Shown here: in pieces, positions 1 to 11,948 of the stretch
Layout: each line of letters opens with the position of its first letter
Numbering within the stretch: the stretch's first letter is position 1
Source: Spirometra erinaceieuropaei
Lineage: Eukaryota > Platyhelminthes > Cestoda > Diphyllobothriidea > Diphyllobothriidae
Assembly (NCBI GenBank): GCA_902702965.1
Contig: CACRXP010000409.1
Coordinates: forward strand, 111,314 to 175,313
DNA length: 64,000 nucleotides
Direction of reading: 5' to 3'
The notes under the pieces: model-generated
Database searches by the model: none
Seen by the model: only the letters and a program-made list of their open reading frames with translations
Told to the model about the DNA's origin: nothing
Position numbers and translations under genes: made by a program

Positions 1-1975
1 TAGTTGGGAGGAAGATATTGATTAGTCGGATTCAAGTTTAAATTCCGGCAAGCTCTAAGAGCGTACAGTAAGTCCAAATCTCGGAGTAACTAAATTCCTC
101 GGAGAGCGAACATTTGAAACCAAATTCGAAACGCGCGCGACATCTGGAATTGCATCTGGTGAATTGCAGCCACGTAATTCGCAGGGTTCCCCGATCTCGT
201 GCAGCGCCGTAAAAATAATGCATTCCTGTTATCAAAACAACCTTTGGCATGCAAATCAACAGGCATTAATGATTTGGCTATAAACGCCTGAAATGGGATA
301 AAATTTTAATTATCCGCAGGACAAAAAATTTAACACTGCATGCATTTAGCTAGGTTTGCAAGTTAACGCATACATTTCTACTTCGATCAATTTTGGCCTT
401 AGTAAAGGCGCTACTTACAACACACATGCAACGCACTATATCACTGTGCATTTAAAGCTTTTCAAAATTGTACATGTACTGAGGGAGTAAAAATATTATT
501 GACATCATTGTACATTCGATTGAGACAGTCAGCTCTTTCAAATGAATAATTCTACTCAGTCACTAAAAGATATTATCATCGTTATAAATATATTGCCACT
601 GTTTATGCATCGTTTTTGATGCCGGCGTTGACTAAAAGCCCATCAAAGTGTTCGTAACCAGCTTGTACACCCATAGGAAGGGGTTAACTATATGGAAAAG
701 AAAGTTGTCGTCTGCAAGATCGTATGTGACAACTGCAACGGAAAAGGACACGACGTTTTGGAATTATTATTACGCAAGACCTCTGGACGCTCCCCATTGT
801 GTGATAATGTCGTCACTTATGGGTAATTTACTGTAGAAGCAACTTTTGTGACGGCTTTTAAACAGCAACATGTCGCTGCATAACGGAGATAACGATCGAA
901 AAGATACAGAGACTTGAACCTACACACGAAAGATTAATGTAAAACAGCAAGGTAATCATCTATTACACGCAGACTGATCAATAAGGATCGTAACTTCAAG
1001 AAAGGACTTGAGAAAGAAAATTAGGAATATAGCACACAGACAGGGTGTGTAATTTAAAGAGTGGATATTTACAAGGACAAGCTGAGGTTGAACATGTGTT
1101 CTTACTGTTTGCATAGCTCTGGTTTCTTCCGCTCTGTTTAGAACGCCTCCAAGTGCGCAATATCCTAGTTTTTCGTGTCCGAACAACGGAGTGATGCCTA
1201 TGTAAGGTGTGCGGCATGACAGACGGACGGGTGACTTTATATTTCTGCTTTAGAAAAAATTTAAGCAGTCGCTTAACTGACCAGGCTGCATTTTTCCTCG
1301 GGTTTGGCAAATGCACTTTCATCCACAAGTGCATGCGATTCCGATACCACGATTCAGGTTGGCGTACAATGGCGAGGCATCTGTTGTTCATAAAAAATAG
1401 GATAGTTTTTTTGAGGCTGCTGAATTTGAGTTTGAATGCTTTGTATGTTTATTCGATGACGCTCCTTAGTGGTCACCTAATTGTATTTGAAATGTTGTCA
1501 CCCTTAACGTGCGGTTGTGTACGGGCACTGTACGACGTAGTAGGAAAACCGGACAGTCGATGCCACTCGTAGACTTGAGTGCAATGGAGTATGGTGTGGG
1601 TTTGCTGAGATAAGACGTGGACCAGACATTGAGGATGGACACAGAAAGTTTCACTCGGATGTTGTTTAAGGGAAAAATACACTAGCTAAATTAACTCCAT
1701 GTGAAAGTCTGAGTGAATAACATACCATTGCGTAAGTGCCCAATTAGGCAGAACATACTTATACCTGAAGGATCAGTAGGACATACAACTCTGACTATCT
1801 CTACTACTTAGTAAATGGGTAATTTTGTCATACAGTTGTAACTGTTAGCGCGACGACAGCTAAAATATTGGTTAGATCACAAATGGTAGCCAGGCCCCGT
1901 ATTATATGTGGCTGGGACGTCTGTTTACTGGAGCTATTTTGTGAAATTCCATAATCACATCTAACGCATCTGGCT
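1..1975. other. AT-rich spacer, nothing recognisable
   Basis: Only short open frames are present on both strands (largest about 130 codons, 996-1391 minus) and none shows a known domain or a convincing splice-site pair. An 18-base string near 630 recurs near 9584, which may be chance or a small repeat. Confidence 0.5.
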
Positions 1976-1979
1976 TCCG

Positions 1980-2262
1980 TTTTAAGGTTGACGTTATGAT
2001 TAGGGTACAGGTTAATGGTTTCCGATTTTTGGGCTAGGGTTATGTCTCTAGGCCCAGGTTTTCGGGTTACGGTTAGCGTTTGAGCGTACGACTAGTTATC
2101 TGTATTGCGGTTGAATATTCCAGTTACGACCATGTCTAAAGGTTACGGCTTCGTTTACGATTTCGGTTTGCGTTGGGATAAGGAATGCCTTTAGGGTTAA
2201 CCGTTAACGTTTAAGTTTGCGGTTAGGATTTGGATCAAGGTTAGGATTAGGGTTATAATCGC
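1980..2262 (+). repeat. Degenerate telomere-like repeat (GGTTAG/TTAGGG-like)
   Basis: Many imperfect variants of GGTTAGGGTTA occur here, for example 'gattagggt', 'ctagggtta', 'cgggttacggttagcg' and 'ttaggattagggtta', mixed with diverged hexamers such as 'ggttac' and 'ggtttg'. The TTAGGG unit is the usual metazoan and flatworm telomere repeat. The tract is too diverged to be a functional telomere and has unique sequence on both sides, so it is best read as an old interstitial telomere-like or minisatellite tract. Confidence 0.6.
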
Positions 2263-2274
2263 CGTCCTCCTCCC

Positions 2275-2775
2275 CATTCCCGGCTACACACTACGATTAA
2301 GCCGAAATATACTTTCACCGCCTTAATCCTGAGCCCGTTTGAAACTAGGCAGAATAGCATAACCGACAAAGAGATAGAAAACTGGACTGGATATTACTTG
2401 CATCTTAGCTGTCAACGACCCTTCACTCCTCACGACGATGCATGCAACTTACAGTTTCATACCCGTGACCTAGTAGTCCGAAGTCCAAAGTACTTCCCTT
2501 GGGGGTTTTATGACTCGTAATTCAGTGCGGCAACCTACTGAAGACTGGTAAGCCAGACATATTCGTTCCAGCCTCCTTTGCCTTCGTCGATATTTCGCGC
2601 CAGTGTGCTCCTGCTGCCGGGTCATGAAAGAAAAGCCCAAAGCACGGCAGGCGGCGTGCGTTCCGTAACACGATCACTTTGCGCCTATCTGCCAATGTCT
2701 AATTTTTGGAAGGTGCACGAGACTGCCAATGTACTGGCATCAAAATATCGAATGTTTCTTCGTGTTTCGACATCA
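2275..2775. other. Spacer upstream of the first Penelope-like copy
   Basis: A 78-codon frame opens at 2578 but shows no RT motif. The match to the second copy of the element (near 61.3 kb) only becomes clear from about 2820. This stretch may hold badly decayed element sequence or the flank; the boundary cannot be set by eye. Confidence 0.35.
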
Positions 2776-2779
2776 GTTT

Positions 2780-3785
2780 CTTATGCGCGGCCTCACGCTG
2801 AGCCAGTTTCGTAGTAACAGAGCCCAGAATTTCGGTCAGTGGTGTCGGTATGCGGATGACACCTTCGTCGTTATCGAACGGGATCAGGCACTGCAATTCA
2901 AAGAACAACTCAACGCCGTCCTCCTGGACATTAAATTCACGACGGAGGAGGAGAAAAACAACCAGCTGGCCTTCCTGGATGTCCTCTTCTGCCGCAACAG
3001 TTGAAGCGGCCTAAAAACCAAAGTGTTTAGGAATACGACAAATACGACGCAAATACTGAACTTCTATGGCAACCACTCGATCATACATAAACGCATTTGC
3101 GTAAGGGTGCTATGCGGGCGCGTTGAGACACACTGCAGTGAAATGGAAGACAAGGTCACTGAATTACAATATCTTCGACGGGTAATGAGAGCCAATGTTT
3201 ACCCGCGCAACTTTGTCAACCAGTGCATACGAAAAGGACACCAGAGACCAACTCCAACCAGCCCCAAATTTTGGCGGGCTCTTTCGTACGTGAAGGACGT
3301 CTCTCACTACACTATGAGTTGGCGGATGTAGACAGGCCGGAAGCAACCATTAGGCGCCAAGTAATGAGGCGAAAAGACCCGCTGCCACGACAGGAAACGT
3401 CTGGAGTTGTTTACCGGATCTGATGTAGTTGCGGACAAAGCAATTATGTCGGAGAAACTGGAAGATTACTCCGAACGCTAATTGCCGAGCACGCAGCAGC
3501 AGTGAGGCGGGAATACGCTAACTCTCAAGTGACGGCACACTCGACGGGACCCGGCCATATTTTCAAATATCAAGAGGCCGAAATCCTTGCAAGGGGTGAC
3601 AAACGCGTGAGCCGCGAGCTGCTCGAGTCATGGTTCTCAGGCCCGCACTCCATCAACAAGCACAATAACCTCCCAGTATCATATTCCGTCCCTGGGCAGG
3701 AGAATCAGTCACGTGGGGAGGACGCGGGCGTGCAATTAATACAGTCACAGGGAGCCAATTTGCCGAGCAATCGTCACACCAGCAT
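2780..3785 (+). pseudogene. Penelope-like element RT plus GIY-YIG polyprotein, decayed copy 1
   Basis: Remnant of a Penelope-like retroelement protein, which combines a reverse transcriptase with a C-terminal GIY-YIG endonuclease. The RT catalytic motif reads RYADDTF (YADD codons 2849-2860) and is followed by VIERDQ and by QLAFLDVLFCR. A stop at about 3002 and frame changes near 3300 break it. After the RT comes the linker YLRRVMRANVYPRNF. The endonuclease then reads GVVYRI (3403-3420), a TGA, then CSCGQSNYVGETGRLL, giving the GIY and YIG strands as VVY and YVG. The downstream part HSTGPGHIFKYQEAEILARG fits the same domain. The copy near 61.3-62.4 kb is colinear with it. The N-terminal RT half is missing or unrecognisable. 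It cannot make a functional protein. Confidence 0.82.
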
Positions 3786-4045
3786 CGAGCACGGATGACG
3801 AAATCACGGCACCTAACGACTCGGACTCGGATGGGCAAGCCACCACTGCATCAATAAGGACCCCAGCGGTGATTGCGAGGACTGTTAATTGCAGTGCGTA
3901 TACGTTCCACGGCAGTCGCGTGCTATAAATATTGCACTTCCGATGCTACCATCACCTCTATCTGCGAATGTCTCTGATGATGGATTCGAGGGGTAATACG
4001 AAACGTCATGTCAATAAATTTCTTGTTCCAATGATCGCATCTTCA
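3786..4045 (+). repeat. 3' terminal region of PLE copy 1
   Basis: This non-coding tail aligns with 62400-62650. Shared anchors include 'gactcgga', 'gccaccactgcatcaat', the 'aaacgtca.g.caataaat' block and the final 'catcttc'. Similarity ends at about 4045, taken as the element end. PLEs often end in a pseudo-LTR that carries a hammerhead ribozyme; the candidate is listed separately. Confidence 0.65.
3958..4016 (+). ncRNA. Hammerhead-ribozyme-like motif, PLE copy 1
   Basis: The conserved hammerhead boxes are in order: CTGATGA at 3974-3980, a helix II region at 3981-3999, GAAA at 4000-4003, then CGTC at 4004-4007 with the predicted cleavage after C4007. The string GAAACGTC contains self-complementary ACGT. 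That matches the very short helix III of minimal hammerheads reported from Penelope-like elements, which act as dimers. Helix II is poorly paired in this copy and no strong helix I is visible, so it is probably a decayed ribozyme. Confidence 0.5.
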
Positions 4046-4049
4046 TATG

Positions 4050-6110
4050 CTGAACTGTTACCTGGAACTCGCCTGTTCGCTATTGTCAGCTAACTTCACA
4101 GTGGTCAATAATATGTTGGCGTATGAGATACCACTAAAAAAGATCTCCTCCGTGACGTTATGTTCATCAGAACCCAAGACGACTACCCGGCTGCCTTTGG
4201 TGACGGCTATATTTGAGGTGCATTTCACACTAGTAGTCAGCTTTTGTATGCGTGCAAACACGTCGCAAATGTGGCGCTTCAGGACCTTTTGTTACAGCTT
4301 ATGTTATGGCTGCTGCAGGTGAGGTCAGGCGGGTTGAGCTGACAGATGTGTTCACCTCAACACGAAACCTACCTACTACCGTTATTATCCAAACTGATAG
4401 CACAAATCCAACCACATCTCCAGAAAGAGCTGAACGCCAGACACCGAACCAGTCCTTCCATACACCTTGAAAAGGCGTATCCTAAAAACACTACTGCCAA
4501 TACATCGGTAAGCCGACCTATGTTATGCGACCCCCCATTTTCCCAAAATTTCACATTGATGCTTGAACCAGTCGTCAGGAATGACATCCCATTTGCAAGC
4601 TAGTGGGAAATATAAAATTGTTTATGACCTGGTCAATATTCTCGATTACCAAAATACGGAGTACTTGGGTGCTGTGCGCAGCTTGTTCGTGATTTATGAT
4701 TGAATATGAACGGATATGGGCTTCCCTTATGTCACTAGTTCAACCAAAACGCGTCGTTTGATTCAAGAATTTAACGGTCATTCTAATCATCATACGTTGG
4801 TAGTTATTTAAAATTGGTGTCGATATAGTGTGCTCCCGTGGGACGTTCGAATTTGGAGGCTTATCTAAAAAATACCCCATCACTAATGTGAATGCTTTTC
4901 GAAAATGAAATTCCATAATTAATAAATTCGTGATCAAATAAGCACGTTTTAGGCCCGTTTTTACATAAAATGCCCTTGTTTTGGGGTTTTACTGATACTG
5001 ACAAATTTGTTTATTCATTTTTTTATTATGCGCTAAGACAACACTGACGGTTATCCCTATAAATAGCCTTAAATGGTATATAATAATTTTAGTTTTTTCA
5101 GTATGCGGTGAACTAAATCGGCGCCTTGCTTGCGGATTATTTTGTTCCACACTGCTTGCCTATGAGCATTGATTTATAAACAATCATTATCCAGGCAGTA
5201 ACCTGGTTATTACTGAAATCAATAGATAACGGCTCAAGCGGCAGCCCGTAGGCTGCCAGTTTCCATAAGCATTTAAGATAAACTTCCAATAGGAAATGTT
5301 TTGTCCTCTTTGTCGCACGGTGGGGCACAGAAATGAGGCACCATGTTGCTTACAGTCTATAGATGCGTGTACGCATCTATTAGTCCCCGATCTAGTAAGA
5401 AAATCTGTTAGTTTTGCCATGTAATTGGCTTTACTACTATTATTATCTAATTATTATGTTTTTATTTGACTACTTTAATTTGTTTTACATCTAGTAATAA
5501 CACCGGCATAAACTAAGCGTTGTAAAAAGTCATAAATGTTTGGGAACTTTTACATGTGAACAAAGTTTTTTTAGAAAGCAATCCCTAAAATATTTGTTGG
5601 CATTTTCGTTTGGTGGAAAGCATGTCCACTGTACGTTTTATACTTGAAGAAAAAAGAATAATTATGTTAGTTAATTTTTTGAATTTATGAACGTCTTTAA
5701 ACCTAACCTGTCGTTTCATTGGCTTTAAGGTTTTTCAAACTATAAACTGCATACCCTCTATATAACGAAAGTTATGTTTATTTATATGCCATACATATGC
5801 ATCAAAAGAACGCAGGACTGCCTACACTGGACATGCATTATGCTCTTTATTTTAAAAACATGCTTACACAAATCACTTATTCGGAACCGTATGACTTGAA
5901 AGTAACCGTGCATTACAAATCGCATAAACCTGTTTATAAGGCTACTGTTTATTGCCGAAATAAGGCTTTGTCGGGGTCTCCGGTTATAGACCGGACTTAT
6001 GTCGCCTCCTAGCAAGGGCGTGGAAATAGGAACAACAAAGTGACGGCTGCGCATGATCCTGTATCATAATCTTTACAGTAACCCTGGTATAAAATTAGAC
6101 CGCTGTCGTA
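4050..6110. other. AT-rich spacer, nothing recognisable
   Basis: Several frames of 60-90 codons occur on both strands (for example 4047-4322 and 5797-6012) but none has a recognisable motif, repeat partner or clear exon borders. It probably contains old decayed repeats. Confidence 0.45.
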
Positions 6111-6111
6111 A

Positions 6112-6245
6112 ACTTGACCCTAACCTTTTGCTTCACCTTAACTCTCCAATTCTCACTAGCCCTCTACCATAATCCCTAACATAACCGGTTTTTACTAATA
6201 TCTTTAACATGGCCTCTAACCTAATTCTAAACGCAGCCTAAATTC
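6112..6245 (-). repeat. Degenerate telomere-like repeat, CCCTAA orientation
   Basis: The plus strand is C-rich with repeated CCTAAC-like words ('gaccctaacc', 'ccctaacataacc', 'cctctaacctaattctaa'). This is the complement of the tract at 1980-2262. Variants are heavily diverged. Confidence 0.5.
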
Positions 6246-6249
6246 TAGT

Positions 6250-8840
6250 AGACATTGCACAAAAGCGACTTGTAGTATAAGCAATTACTGTTCTCATATC
6301 GAAGAGCCGAAGACAGAAGAGGACACAAGTGACTACTTTGGCTCGACCTACACCTGCACTTACGGCAAAGCCTCCTGGACTACAACAAAAACTTAACCAG
6401 GATTTTAACCTGCATCATATATTTAACTACATTCTGAACAAACTTCTTCTATTATCAGTTGCAATGTTTGAACTTCCTTCATTTTCGAGGAATTATGCAA
6501 ACATCTCTTAACATCACGCATTTAGTTTCCACTGTTTTGTCGAGGACCTACGACGTTGATCTTATCTGCCTGCCATTGTTTATGTAATGTAAAATTTGAG
6601 TATCAGAATTGACATGTGCAGTAGCCCTTTAAAGGATATAGACAGATAGCCAAACATGTGGTAATTACTTTGCTGAGGAAAAATATGTTGAACCTACTGA
6701 ACGTAGCAATAAATATCCTAAAATGACAAATTTGTAAGGGTGATATTTGGAGATACCGATTGAGATATACTAGTTGACAGATAAAACTAAGCAATTCCAA
6801 ATTTTGTGGGCTGCAGCCTAGGTTTGGGTGTATTAGCTTTCACTTTATAGGTTAGTCGTCTTCATCTCGGTGCATATATATTAAGACGCGCGTGATTATT
6901 GCGCATTCAGCTAGGAACGACGCCCTGCACTACTATTTTGCAATTGGTTATCCTTCACTCTTTACAATTAGGCCTTGCCTGCATATCTAGCCCGGGTAAG
7001 TCGATATGTAATAAAACCCCACTTTGCGTAATGCGGTTTATAATCGATAATGTTTATTTTACGGTTTAATGTGTAACGGCCTACCACAATTTAAGACTTT
7101 CATTTGAGCTATCGCATTATTATGGGAAATGAGTTAAAAACGCACATGGCACGAATTCATTGCATTAAACGACGTCTTGAAATGCTAGGATATGTTCCTT
7201 TACTTGAAAAAAGGTCCCATTGGGAAGCAAACAGCCTTGGCCCAATCGGATGACCTGTTTATCCTTCATTTGTAAGAATGAGAGCTATGAACACTATGGT
7301 AAAGCTGTCCGTATCATTGACGCTAGTTATCTTCATTTGCCTTTTAATCAGGCTTCGTTTACACCCGGCTGTCTTGACAATAGACATACAAGTGCTCTCT
7401 GTTGCTTAAGAAGATCTCACAATGCCATTTAATAAGCGTTGTTTGCAGCAAAGGTAGAGCGACCCGTCGAGGTGAATCAAGCCCCAACGCATCTGTATTA
7501 GACCTATCCCTCACGAAGACAGAATGTGCTAGTACGAACCACAATGGTGTTAACCGAGTGGAAATTAAGTTATTGTAATTTTATCTGCGCGTAATGTTTA
7601 CTGATAAAATTTGTGCACGACGGGAATGTCTAAAGACAGGCATTTACTCACAGCACTACCCAGGCGGAAGCGATGGCAGCGTGTCTTATATGATCTCAAT
7701 CAGTCACGCTACCTGTTAACTTCTAAAAGACAGACAATTATTTCGTTTTTTCAGCTCTAAACGGAGGATATATAAAATTAAATGTTAACATTTATTGTAT
7801 GAGAGGCAGACTATGTCCTGTTTCGTTTATTTATATTTAGAATTCTTAAAACTATAATTTCTAAGCTCATCATATGCAGCATGACGACAGGATGTTAATT
7901 ACTCTTGCTTATACAGTTGACAAATAAGACGAAATCTATTGTAGAATTTTTGTTTCATGTAAGACCGCTTCCCAGTGGCTTCGAGGAAGGTGCAATCGTA
8001 CTACGAGAAAGTGTATAAGAAATCCAGCGCGAAATCTCGGTTGAAGAACTGTTTGAAAATTAGATAAGCTATCAAAATCTGAAGGATATATTTTTCTTAA
8101 GCAAATGTGCTACAAATACGTAATATGTTTATTAACTAAATACAAAGTCACCTTAGGGCATAGTATCTATGTTAAAATCTGAATTAAGCGTGACGGAGAA
8201 AATAAGTGGAAAAGTGCCTAATACGTGAGTAGACAAGTTTTTCTAGACGGCTAAGTGGAAGCTCATTTTAAAGCCGATATCATGAAGTTATTTAACTATC
8301 CCGTGATAGGACTGTACAATAATTATTATTTTAGTCTTACTTAAGAAGAAAGATAACATCCAAGCGGCGTTCTCTCCTTTTTAATGCAACGAGAGTTCTT
8401 GCAATATGTCAGGCTTGTGGCTTCGCCCAAGCAACAGAAGTTAGATTGATCATTTATTAAAAGTTGGGTAGAAAGATGCTATGTTTCTATGTCCCTACCA
8501 TGCGCGTCAGCTGCTTGGCAGTTGAGGTTTGATCATTTAAGTCACCGAGGTGACTGACTAGGCCAATATCTTATCGAATGGGAAGAAGCATTTACAAAGT
8601 ACACTTGTAATTTACTGATTTATTGGGGTGAAGCGATTCAAAAAATAGTCTGGAATGCAATGACTCAGGGAGAATCGGCACTTATTAAATCATGATTCGA
8701 CAAACATCGCTAGCTCTATGGCAGCACCGGTATCGTAACTCTACTGGTTTAACATGCTTTTAGAGCCCTATCGAGCGGAATGTGTTACTCATTATGTTTT
8801 CCCCAAACTGCACGTTTAAGTCAGTCCACGATGTTCAGAA
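6250..8840. other. AT-rich spacer, nothing recognisable
   Basis: No frame longer than about 70 codons has recognisable content. No RNA gene or repeat partner was noticed. Confidence 0.45.
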
Positions 8841-8843
8841 ACG

Positions 8844-9038
8844 GACAACAGATTCTACCTTCACGCCCTTATCCAGAAACAGTTTGAATCTTCGCTGCAT
8901 TTGCATGCTGAAATGCCATACAGCCCGGCATCCAAAACCCGCTTTTACATGACTACAGCTGCCAACCCACATATTGGCGAATGCCTCTACAGGGATCACT
9001 TTCCAGAAGGGAAGTACATGAGGATGACATGCGATGTG
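8844..9038 (+). CDS. Possible host exon, extracellular protein
   Basis: The open frame starts after a candidate acceptor (ttcag, AG at 8842-8843) and runs to a candidate donor (gatgtg|gtattt, exon end 9038). It encodes about 65 residues including NRFYLHALIQKQFESSL, PHIGECLYRDHFPEGKYM and RMTCDV. Composition looks like real coding sequence: no stops, few low-complexity residues, spaced cysteines. The exon would begin with two bases of a split codon and end in phase 0, which fits the phase-0 start of the candidate exon at 10288. The segment FPEGKYMRMTC resembles an Ig-type B strand, but that is only an impression. No family is recognised. Confidence 0.3.
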
Positions 9039-9039
9039 G

Positions 9040-10285
9040 TATTTTTGCAGGTTAACATTAGCCTTGTGCATGAGGTATGTACATTATATTTCCCAATGGT
9101 TACGTTAACACTAGCAGGAAATCTCAATTAGTGGTTGACTACATGAATGATGTACTCTATGAACTAAAATTATCTTTACAATATGCAAACACCTATCTGA
9201 CGACGAAGACTTGTAATGGTGTTGTCTAACCAAGTGACATAAAATCAAAGGACAGTGGACAGCTAGCTAAGTAAACACAGACATCTTACAAGAGAAGAAA
9301 ACCAGACACTTCCACCGCATATGCCTATGATGTTCACCATATACTACTTACTAAAGTAGAAAAAGCGTGAGTGCTAATTAGATTTTAGTGACTGGGAACC
9401 CGCTCATTCTTGCTCCGCCATCTAGATCAGGTCTCATGACAGAGTCACGAATAATGGCGGTAGTAGCGAACGCAAATGGCCTGCGCGAATAAAACCGCCC
9501 CCATGGCATGCCACCATACCCAGATCATATTTCACGGACTGGTTGGTCAAAGAGGCCACATTAAGGTGAACCTCTGCAGCATGACTAAAAGCCCATCAAA
9601 CCGCCATTCAACAAAAAACAGATACTGGACTGCCTTTGAGGTCCACAGGTTACTGTCATTTGGAGATCTTATAAACCAAGACGTTTGGCACGCCATGAGA
9701 ACTGAACGTGCTGCAAATTGTTTTCAGTGATCTTTGTGCGCTGAGCCATCGAAAATCCTTTCTAGTCACAATAGATGACTCCAGCCACTGCCCAAGTCGC
9801 TCCATCCAATTTCGTCGGATTTCCGGATCAGTTGACTTATGACACTGGACAGTAAAATTAATGTCCCCCACAATGGTTTCTGTGAATAGACGGTGCAATA
9901 AAAGATCGTGGGTGACAGGAGAAGACGCGCGTTTTGAATTAGGCAGTCATTGCGCCTGGTTCCTCTCTGTGGCGTCCTTGATCTGAGTCCTTGATCAAAG
10001 TCTGTGAAGCATTATACTCTTCGGCGCATCTCATTTTCTGGTGCCACAAATGTGTATATGGCGTTTTCAGACGGTTAAATTAATATGCGTATATATTTAT
10101 GTAGTCAGTGCCGCACACATTTCAGGGCTATAATGTGTTGCCACATACGCAATTCCTGCTATATCGGACACGCCGCATACTCATTGCCACTGGATAGGAC
10201 TGACTGTTACACCTATTTAAAAAATGGCCTGTTGCTGCTATTTAAATGTTTGTTTTAATTTTTTTGCTGTCTTTCGTTTTCTTCC
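9040..10285. other. Spacer or intron between two candidate exons
   Basis: Frames of 80 or so codons at 9476-9730 (plus) and 9656-9898 (minus) overlap and show no known motif. If the flanking exons are real this is a 1.25-kb intron. Confidence 0.35.
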
Positions 10286-10287
10286 AG

Positions 10288-10503
10288 ATTTATTCGTCAC
10301 CATTCGTCGTGCATGAAGCAGATGACTTTTTCGATGTAAATTTACACAATATTAGCGCCGTAAATGCAGTTCATTTTTCGTATCCCACAACGCCAAATGA
10401 AGGAATCTTGCGTTCTATGGGACTTGACTTTACAGGCCTGACTGAATTTATGCAAGGCGCCCGAGGAGACCTGCAGAAGGGGAACACATGGAAGCAATGG
10501 GCA
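10288..10503 (+). CDS. Possible host exon with strong splice signals
   Basis: A long pyrimidine tract ending 'gttttcttccag' (AG at 10286-10287) precedes an open frame of 72 codons, phase 0. It ends at a consensus donor, ggca|gtaagg, exon end 10503. It includes SSPFVVHEADDFFDVNLHNIS, with one N-glycosylation sequon, and VHFSYPTTPNEGILRSMGLD. If the donor is not used, the frame runs to a TAG at 10570-10572, followed by AATAAA at 10698, so it could instead be a terminal exon. Its phase matches the candidate exon ending at 9038. The protein family is not recognised. Confidence 0.4.
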
Positions 10504-10509
10504 GTAAGG

Positions 10510-11650
10510 AACATAAAAACGCTCGCTTCAAGGGCATTTTTAAATATGCCTATCTTATCGTGTAATATATAGATAATTTTTGTCTTATGTAATCAGTATA
10601 GTTAGACATCCACTTTGCCCTGTGCGCAGGAAGCCCACCATTCCTTTCGTCTCGTTTGTTATATTATGAACACGATACTCTTTAATTCAAAGAAAATCAA
10701 TAAATGTATGGTTGGGGTCAAAATTGCGTTACGTTTTGCGGTTGGCCAAAACAGGGAATAAGAAATGGACAAGTTTAAGTAAATGGTTCGAAATAGAGTT
10801 AAAGCCTGGTTTTCCAGCCGCATACCGTTTCATCCAAGAGAGTTTTTCTTGTGTCATTTGCAATCCGGACCTCCTTTCTGTTTCCTTTAAATTATTTGCC
10901 GTGTTATTAAAGTTCTTTATATTCAGACATGTATGATGAAAATGGCATAAATTGTTCATTTCATTGCACTAAATAAAAAGACTTTTTTTCAGTATAATCG
11001 AATTTTGCGATTTAACACGTCTGTTTCTATTGAACATTTTTGGTGTAGTCTGGTTTAAGGATTAAACAACGCAGGATATAACTTTACATTCTCTTTAATT
11101 TTATTTCTGTTGCTTAGATTCCGTGATCAGGAAACGACATCCTGAATCGCATAAAATCTTTTTGTATTGAGGCCGCTTATATATACTGCACACCAAAACC
11201 TCCGCTTCAGTTTTCATTGTCTAGTCATCTTATCAGCCTTTTACAAAATACCTAAAAAAAGTCAACAGAATACAATTCGGCTGTCAAAACCATTACCACA
11301 CAGGTTTTATTGAATGAAGCGTCAATTAGGCTGTTTCAGTTAATACGAAAAGGCGGAAGGGCGTTATTCAAAGTTATAAGGAGTTGGAAAAGGTACTTTA
11401 ACTTTGGAATGGAAAAAGTGTTCTTTGCCTAACCGTAAATAGTTATTTATATTTTCCCAATGCACATCTCGCAGACTACTGATCATACATGTCACTCTGA
11501 AGGACACTTAATATTTGGCATCTGGCCAGATAGATAAAAAAGCTGTGCACCTATGAATACAAGTTTCGGTTTACGTACATACGATCAGTTCGCTATTTAA
11601 GATAATTTTAACAAATAGTGTAGAGTACGTTTCTGACTCGAAATATTTAT
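10510..11650. other. Spacer, nothing firm
   Basis: An AATAAA at 10698-10703 could serve the exon above as a polyadenylation signal. The remainder is AT-rich with no recognisable gene, RNA or repeat. Confidence 0.4.
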
Positions 11651-11654
11651 TTAA

Positions 11655-11948
11655 GTAAAATTAATATTGACCCAACTGTAAAACTGGACGCCTGAATGGG
11701 ATTCAAACCCACACAGTAAGGGGAAGACTTTAGTAAAACCAACGCTCGAACCAACTGATCTACGACGCCCCGCAATACGAAACGAGGTTTAATCGCATTT
11801 GTATGATGTTATCCACCCAACTTACTGCAACGTCTATAATCCACCAAATCTGATACAGTAAGTTACCCCCCATGCAGGATGTTCTACGTAATTCACCTAC
11901 AAACCACCAGATGACTACCCGACACACGTAACTGATAGATGTTTTATC
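11655..11948 (-). repeat. tRNA-related SINE-like element, copy S1
   Basis: On the minus strand a tRNA-like segment lies at 11687-11773: a box A-like TAGATCAGTTGG (11751-11762) and a box B-like GGGTTTGAATCCC (11698-11710), ending ...GGCGTCC. It is preceded on that strand by about 165 bases that align with copy S3 at 31676-31960, including 'tttggtggatt' and 'actgtatc'. It is followed by a short tail with GGGTCAAT. The order leader, tRNA-like segment, tail is the same in both copies, so this is a family and not a lone tRNA pseudogene. It would depend on a LINE for movement; which one cannot be told. Confidence 0.65.

Noticed and set aside
996..1391. A 131-codon minus-strand frame as a gene
   Set aside because: Basic, low-information composition, no recognisable domain, no splice context, and overlapped by an equally long plus-strand frame at 1207-1572.
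11687..11773. A functional tRNA gene on the minus strand
   Set aside because: Box A and box B are present, but the acceptor stem does not pair cleanly and the same segment sits inside a longer repeated unit, so a SINE-like family explains it better.
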